A stretch of 39,611 nt of DNA from an uncultured Granulosicoccaceae bacterium. Lineage in GTDB: Bacteria > Pseudomonadota > Gammaproteobacteria > CALCKW01. This document shows positions 37,044 through 39,611 of this stretch, piece after piece. The stretch lies in contig CALAMQ010000068.1 in NCBI GenBank assembly GCA_937925815.1, positions 1-39,611 on the forward strand, given 5' to 3'. How positions within the stretch are numbered: position 1 is the first letter of the stretch; the number at the start of each line of letters is the position of its first letter. The position numbers were made by a program, and so were the translations under genes. The notes beneath the pieces were generated by a model. It was not told the DNA's origin. It did no database searches and saw nothing but the letters and a program-made list of their open reading frames with translations.

Positions 37044-38390
37044 TTAAAGGTGGTGGTAGTCTTCAACACCGACTGTGTGATTGGTACCGGCGAGCGGCAC
37101 CCCAGCGATGGCAGAAGCCTCCATAGTCAGGGCCGCGAGATCTTCGGGCTCAAGCGAATGAATATTGGTTTTACCGCAGGCCCGTGCAAAGAGCTGCGCC
37201 TCGATGGTCAGCGTGTGCAGGAAGTTGTATACCCGCTCGGCCGCTTCATCTGGGTTCAGACGCTTGCGCAATGTTGGGTCTTGAGTTGCAACCCCAACCG
37301 GGCAGCGACCGGAGTGACAGTGATAGCAGTATCCCGGTTCAACACCCATTTCTTCCTGGTAGTTAGCTTCGGGGATGTCCTTGTTACAGTTCAGCGCCAT
37401 CATTGCCGAGTGGCCAATGGCGATGGCATCAGCGCCCAGTGCAATGGCCTTGGCAACATCAGCGCCGTTGCGGATACCGCCTGCGTACACCAGAGAAATC
37501 TCGCCTCGCTTGCCGATGTCATCAATTGCCTTGCGCGCTTGACGGATTGCCGCCATTCCCGGCACACCGGTATCTTCTGTTGCCAGGTGCGGCCCCGCGC
37601 CCGTGCCACCTTCCATGCCGTCGATGTAGATCGAATCCGGGTCACACTTTGCGGCCATGCGAACGTCGTCGTACACACGGGCTGCGCCGAGCTTGAGCTG
37701 GATTGGGATCTGCCAGTCGGTGGCTTCGCGAATCTCCTGAATCTTGAGAGCGAGGTCATCGGGACCAAGCCAATCAGGGTGGCGCGCCGGCGAGCGTTGG
37801 TCGATACCGGCCGGCAAAGAGCGCATCTCTGCGACCTGATCGGTGACCTTCTGACCCATCAAGTGACCGCCAAGACCCACTTTACAACCCTGGCCAATGA
37901 AGAACTCGCACCCGTCTGCCAACACGAGGTGGTTGGGGTTGAAGCCATAACGTGACTGGATGCATTGATAAAACCACTTGGTGGAATACCGCCGCTCATC
38001 CGGGATCATGCCGCCCTCACCCGAGCAGGTAGCGGTGCCAGCCATACTTGCACCGCGCGCAAGCGCAGTCTTGGCTTCAAAACTCAGTGCACCAAAGCTC
38101 ATGCCTGTGATGTAAATGGGGATATCGAGCTCAATAGGCCGTTTGGCGCGAGGCCCAATCACGGTCTTGGTTAGGCACTTCTCGCGGTAGCCCTCGATCA
38201 CGAAACGCGTGAGCGTGCCGGGCAAAAATGTCAGGTCATCCCAGTGCGGGATTTTCTTGAACAGGGAGAAACCGCGCATGCGGTAGCGCCCAAGTTCTGA
38301 TTTGATGTGGATATCGTCAATGACGCGTGGCGGAAAGACAAAACTCTCGCCAAGACGGTTGACGTCGCGGTCCAGGGGTTTTTTGGCCAT
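37044..38390 (-). CDS. Second FMN-binding glutamate synthase-like subunit, with iron-sulfur cysteines
   Basis: Homologue of MgsC/GltB central domain, 448 residues. FMN-domain stretches such as GMSFGALSFEAKTALARGA, GQGCKVGLGGHLMGQKV, IDGMEGGTGAGPHL and AGGIRNGADVAKAIALGAD are intact. Unlike the mgsC at 20989-22305, it keeps a cysteine cluster, Cys355, Cys358 and Cys363 (CYHCHSGRCPVGVATQD), as in the 3Fe-4S site of GltB. The ATG at 38390 follows the mgsB-like stop after 14 bases. It belongs to a second complete A-B-C set and may act on glutamine/2-oxoglutarate, on a methylated amide, or be the electron-receiving form of the synthase; sequence alone does not decide. Confidence 0.86.
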   Translation of the reverse strand: MAKKPLDRDVNRLGESFVFPPRVIDDIHIKSELGRYRMRGFSLFKKIPHWDDLTFLPGTLTRFVIEGYREKCLTKTVIGPRAKRPIELDIPIYITGMSFGALSFEAKTALARGASMAGTATCSGEGGMIPDERRYSTKWFYQCIQSRYGFNPNHLVLADGCEFFIGQGCKVGLGGHLMGQKVTDQVAEMRSLPAGIDQRSPARHPDWLGPDDLALKIQEIREATDWQIPIQLKLGAARVYDDVRMAAKCDPDSIYIDGMEGGTGAGPHLATEDTGVPGMAAIRQARKAIDDIGKRGEISLVYAGGIRNGADVAKAIALGADAIAIGHSAMMALNCNKDIPEANYQEEMGVEPGYCYHCHSGRCPVGVATQDPTLRKRLNPDEAAERVYNFLHTLTIEAQLFARACGKTNIHSLEPEDLAALTMEASAIAGVPLAGTNHTVGVEDYHHL

Positions 38391-38404
38391 GTCAGGACGT
38401 CTCC

Positions 38405-39274
38405 TCAGAGAATGAGTTTCTTTTCGCTCGGTTCAAGGTTGTCGTAGTTCCACAACTGACGACCGGCGACGATTTTCTTGAAATGCGCTACGCCTTGATC
38501 AGGCATGAGCTCGTATTGCGACAACTTGCGCGTGAGCCACGCTTTGTCGAGATCAGTCAATTCCTCTTCTACTGCATCCACGCCCAGGCTTTGAATCTTA
38601 CCGCCGACAAAGATGGTTCCGTCGTACATGGAATCACCAAGGTTCTTACCGGCGTTGCCGCAGAACACCATTCGACCGCGCTGCATCATGAAACCGGTCA
38701 ACGCACCGGTGTCACCCCCAACGATGATGGTGCCACCTTTTTGATCGATGCCCGTGCGAGATCCGACTGAGCCGCGGCACACCAAGTCACCACCGCGAAT
38801 GGCCGCACCGAAGGTTGAGCCCGCATTCTTCTCAATCAAAATGGTGCCGGACATCATGTTTTCGCCACATGACCAGCCCACACGGCCAGAAATACGCACA
38901 TTGGGTCCGTCGATTAAGCCGGCGGCAAAGTAGCCAAGTGAGCCGTCAAACTCGAGGTTCAACTTGCTCAATATGCCAACCCCTAGACTGTGCATGCCGC
39001 GGGGATTGAGCACCTTGACCGTGCCTACACCGTCTTCCATCAGCGCGCGTATCTTGAGATTCACGTCGGTCGCGGTGAGACCGTCGGCGTCAATCTCAGC
39101 TGACTTGGCTGTGTCCACCACCGGTGCCCACGGATACAGAAAGTTTTCATCTTCTGTAGGCTCAAAAAACTCTTTCATTGAGCGGCCGGTGAGCTGCTCT
39201 GACATCATGCCGAGTGCTTCGGCTCGGTCTTCCTGGCTCATCGCCCGCAATTCGGCGTCGCTCATGCTTGCCAT
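38405..39274 (-). CDS. Second GXGXG (glutamate synthase beta-helix) subunit
   Basis: Homologue of MgsB and of the GltB C-terminal domain, 289 residues, longer than the first copy (223) by an N-terminal part (MASMSDAELRAMSQEDRAEA and on). The glycine helix runs from about residue 90: VKVLNPRGMHSLGVGILS, ISGRVGWSCGENMMSGTIL, VGSRTGIDQKGGTIIVGGDT and CGNAGKNLGDSMYDGTIF. ATG 39274 has AGGAGG seven bases upstream and overlaps the end of the A-like gene by 13 bases; a second ATG at 39265 would form an ATGA overlap but is too far from the SD. Confidence 0.86.
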   Translation of the reverse strand: MASMSDAELRAMSQEDRAEALGMMSEQLTGRSMKEFFEPTEDENFLYPWAPVVDTAKSAEIDADGLTATDVNLKIRALMEDGVGTVKVLNPRGMHSLGVGILSKLNLEFDGSLGYFAAGLIDGPNVRISGRVGWSCGENMMSGTILIEKNAGSTFGAAIRGGDLVCRGSVGSRTGIDQKGGTIIVGGDTGALTGFMMQRGRMVFCGNAGKNLGDSMYDGTIFVGGKIQSLGVDAVEEELTDLDKAWLTRKLSQYELMPDQGVAHFKKIVAGRQLWNYDNLEPSEKKLIL

Positions 39275-39611
39275 ACCCGCACCTCCTCGTCGTAGGGGTC
39301 GTAGGTGTCAATTTCCTGAGGCAGGATTGCGCGGATCGCCACTTCTTCGGACGCCATCGCGATCATGTCGTCGGACTCGTACAACACCAAAGGCTTTGCC
39401 GCCATGGTGTCCTTTGCCATGCCGAGCGAGTCGGAGGTGGCAACGAGATAGGTGAAGACGCCGTCAATCTCTTCTATTGACGTGCGCAAACTGTCTTCCA
39501 AACTGATGCCGTTAGCGAGGTTGTCAGCGGTGTAAACAGCGAGCAATTCGCTGTCACAATTGGACATAAACCGGTGCCCCTTTCGCTCCATCTCGCGACG
39601 TTTCAGCCAGT
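39262..39611 (-). CDS. Second class II glutamine amidotransferase-like subunit, C-terminal part (cut by right edge)
   Basis: The last 116 residues of a class II amidotransferase, homologous to MgsA (and GlxB). The visible part includes MSNCDSELLAVYTADNLANG, corresponding to the Asp-Ser-Glu segment of the family, then GVFTYLVATSD, AKDTMAAKPLVLY and AMASEEVAIRAILP. The N-terminal catalytic Cys2 and the HNG motif lie beyond position 39611, so activity cannot be judged. It starts the second A-B-C module, overlapping the B-like gene by 13 bases. Confidence 0.85.
   Translation of the reverse strand, partial: WLKRREMERKGHRFMSNCDSELLAVYTADNLANGISLEDSLRTSIEEIDGVFTYLVATSDSLGMAKDTMAAKPLVLYESDDMIAMASEEVAIRAILPQEIDTYDPYDEEVRVWQA

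Noticed and set aside
36897-37955. Plus-strand open frame of 352 codons opposite the second mgsC-like gene
   Set aside because: It is the antisense shadow of a strongly conserved FMN-domain gene, has no family features and spans two real minus-strand genes.

Overview
The window looks like a chromosomal segment of a marine, fairly GC-rich gammaproteobacterium. The order smc–zipA–ligA on one strand is typical of Gammaproteobacteria, and ZipA is confined to that class. Neighbouring housekeeping genes (cysZ, djlA, trmO, yheS) agree. The genus cannot be named from the sequence alone. No tRNA, rRNA, CRISPR array, insertion sequence or prophage gene was recognised.

Positions 1–14301 are core genome: ligA (cut by the left edge), zipA and smc on the minus strand; cysZ and an M23 peptidase on the plus strand; an AI-2E-type permease; an alpha/beta hydrolase resembling kynurenine formamidase; an AAA/ABC-type ATPase; the DnaJ-like co-chaperone djlA; trmO; and the ABC-F ATPase yheS.

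Positions 14428–39611 form an island of about 25 kb for methylated amines. It begins with a potADBC-type ABC importer on the plus strand and a small unrecognised protein. A minus-strand operon mgsA–mgsB–mgsC–gmaS follows, divergent from tmm. A convergent block encodes an Amt ammonium/methylammonium transporter, a 54-residue membrane protein and a class I glutamine amidotransferase. The long minus-strand series at the right runs from a second glutamate-synthase-like A/B/C module (its A subunit cut by the right edge), through a 136-residue unknown protein, a nitrilase-family hydrolase and a 201-residue unknown protein, to a TMAO-type ABC importer (tmoX, ATPase, permease) and tdm.

Read together, the genes give: TMAO uptake (TmoX system); TMA oxidation to TMAO (Tmm); TMAO cleavage to dimethylamine and formaldehyde (Tdm, with a folate-type C-terminal domain); monomethylamine ligation to glutamate (GmaS); and conversion of gamma-glutamylmethylamide to N-methylglutamate (MgsABC). 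Dimethylamine monooxygenase and N-methylglutamate dehydrogenase, needed to close the route, are absent here and may lie beyond the right edge. The most unusual points are two parallel MgsABC-like modules that differ in their iron-sulfur cysteines, the unlisted 54-residue membrane protein beside amt, and two unrecognised proteins plus two amide-handling enzymes inside the island.
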